Source: Sarcophilus harrisii
Lineage: Eukaryota; Chordata; Mammalia; Dasyuromorphia; Dasyuridae
Direction: 5' to 3'
DNA: 64,000 nucleotides
Assembly (NCBI RefSeq): GCF_902635505.1
Contig: NC_045432.1
Coordinates: forward strand, 72,051,823-72,115,822
Below the pieces are notes generated by a model. That model searched no databases. It was not told where the DNA came from and saw only the letters and a program-made list of their open reading frames with translations. How positions within the stretch are numbered: the stretch's first letter is position 1; each line of letters begins with the position of its first letter. Both the position numbers and the translations under genes were made by a program. Positions 62,974 to 64,000 of the stretch are shown here, one piece after another.

Positions 62974-63108
62974 GGGGAGACACCCAAGTCCAAGAAGAAG
63001 CTCTGCAGGACATTAAAGATCGGGGGACTGATCTTCGGGATCGTGGCTCTTTCCCTCACTCTCATATTTCTGGGGGGCAAGCACTTCTGGAACCTCGAAC
63101 CCCAAAAA
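62974..63108 (+). CDS. TNMD: Tenomodulin, coding exon 2 (residues 19-63), transmembrane anchor
   Basis: Encodes 45 residues. GETPKSKKKLCRTLKIGG (19-36) is a basic juxtamembrane stretch; LIFGIVALSLTLIFLGG (37-53) is a single hydrophobic span, the signal anchor; KHFWNLEPQK (54-63) starts the extracellular part. The human counterpart, KSKKICKSLKICGLVFG then KHFW, matches almost position by position, with one inserted lysine. It is closer to TNMD than to the paralogue chondromodulin (CNMD), which lacks the KSKK and KHFW motifs. Preceded by tttttatttag (acceptor at 62,972-62,973) and followed by the perfect donor gtaagt at 63,109; phase 0 at both ends. The human protein is about 317 residues, so about four-fifths of the protein, with the BRICHOS domain, the processing site and the cysteine-rich C-terminal domain, lies beyond the window. 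No stop or frameshift is seen, so the gene looks intact so far. Confidence 0.93.
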
Positions 63109-64000
63109 GTAAGTAAATGCAGTGTGTTATCTAAGCGCTTTCTGCAAAGTCAAACGAAGTGGCCCCATTTGCCTGGTACTGTGGCTTCTGCGATTGTTAA
63201 AAGTGCAGCTCGTTAGGTCATTTGCCTGTCTGTAGCCCAGTGATATGAAAGAAGCTGGACGGAGCTTTCTGTTCTTTTGAATTATGTCTCATGACTTCGC
63301 CAAGGTGGGGAGCGGCGGGGAAGGGAGTCTCTGTGTTTGACTTTATACCTGGGCTTGTGGCTGGAAGGAGTTAAGGCTCTTCATTGAAGGGAAGCCTATT
63401 GTGAGAAAAGCCTTTCCATCTTTCTTTCAATTATCTGGCTGGAAACTGGTGGAAAAGCAATTACCCTCCCACCGAAGGAGAAACACGCAGAAAGGGAGCG
63501 GCGAGGGATTTTCGGAGATTATGTTTCTACCTTAATGTATCTCCCGTGTGAACGTGGTACGGGGAGGATTCCACCAAGTACTGGGAGTAGCTGCGATCCC
63601 CAGCATCCCACTTGTGGTTTCTTTTTAATTAGCGGCTCTCAGGTCCCCACTAAGCACAGCTGCCTCAGTCCCGCTGAGATGGCGGGGACGCCAGGCAGAT
63701 GCCAAAGGAGTTAAATCACAGGCCCCGAGCACCTTAGGCATCCGTCCGCTCCCTCGCTCGGGCCCGGTGTTCCTGGCGATTCGGCTGTGTGGTCTGGCTT
63801 TGATTAGTACGAGGTGACTGTGATGATCGCTCCTTAAGCCCCACAAACTGCTAAGTCACATTCTCCCACCCACAGAGACTCGGGACTCCTCTCCAAGAAC
63901 TTCCAAGAATAAATCTCCTAAGTTTGAAGAGAATGGCAGTTTCAGGCTAGAATGTCCACAGGGTAATGGGGAGAGTCAGTGGGGCCCTGAGGATGAGGGA
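63109..64000 (+). other. TNMD: TNMD intron 2, start
   Basis: Non-coding, running off the window. No repeat family is recognised. The part 63,420-63,600 is CpG-containing and AT-balanced; it might hold an intronic regulatory element, but nothing specific is visible. No further exon with a matching TNMD sequence is present. Confidence 0.6.

Overview
This looks like marsupial nuclear DNA, probably from an Australian species, and probably X-linked. Three things point there. Close to the right edge lie the first two coding exons of tenomodulin (TNMD), which is X-linked in human (Xq22) in a block that is also X-linked in marsupials. The most recent SINEs resemble WSINE1, a family described from Australian marsupials. 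The L1 3' ends are of the marsupial type, with an ORF2 C-terminus containing WKLSGCPSVGEWLNKLW. The species call is inference.

Positions 1 to about 62,430 are intergenic, upstream of TNMD, and I found no other credible gene there. The stretch is a layered fossil bed. The oldest and commonest layer is LINE-2 (L2) on both strands, including an antisense endonuclease-RT copy (1.8-3.8 kb), 1 kb sense copies at 35.8-36.8 and 38.4-39.5 kb, and an almost full-length interrupted sense copy (55.7-59.4 kb). With it are MIR-like CORE-SINEs carrying three different LINE-type tails, and CR1/L3 3' ends. Later came marsupial L1 3' ends, several with readable target-site duplications, and last the WSINE1-like copies. 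Less common pieces are a decayed LINE of the Dong/R4 clade (about 15.1-17.1 kb), a hAT remnant, a possible mariner end, and two fragments that look like the 3' end and LTR of one endogenous retrovirus family (47.8-48.1 and 52.6-53.6 kb).

Between repeats are single-copy-looking blocks (about 6.1-7.0, 9.6-10.9, 18.2-18.9, 22.1-23.3, 25.4-26.0 and 60.5-61.5 kb) that could hold regulatory elements. A full-consensus CTCF motif lies at 33,537. Simple-sequence oddities are a 77-base pure C run, a GGAA microsatellite inside an L1, a 37-bp x 3 minisatellite, a perfect 22-bp palindrome and a 13-bp-stem hairpin.

From about 62,440 to the end is the 5' end of TNMD on the + strand: candidate promoter with E-boxes and an AP-1 site, exon 1 (18 codons), a 203-bp intron with a TG repeat, exon 2 (45 codons, basic stretch plus the transmembrane anchor) and the start of intron 2. 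The BRICHOS domain and the cysteine-rich C-terminus lie beyond the window. I saw no CRISPR array, rRNA gene or complete autonomous element, and no convincing undescribed system; the best second-look items are the Dong/R4 LINE, the poly-C run, the 26-28 kb inverted pair and the candidate regulatory blocks.
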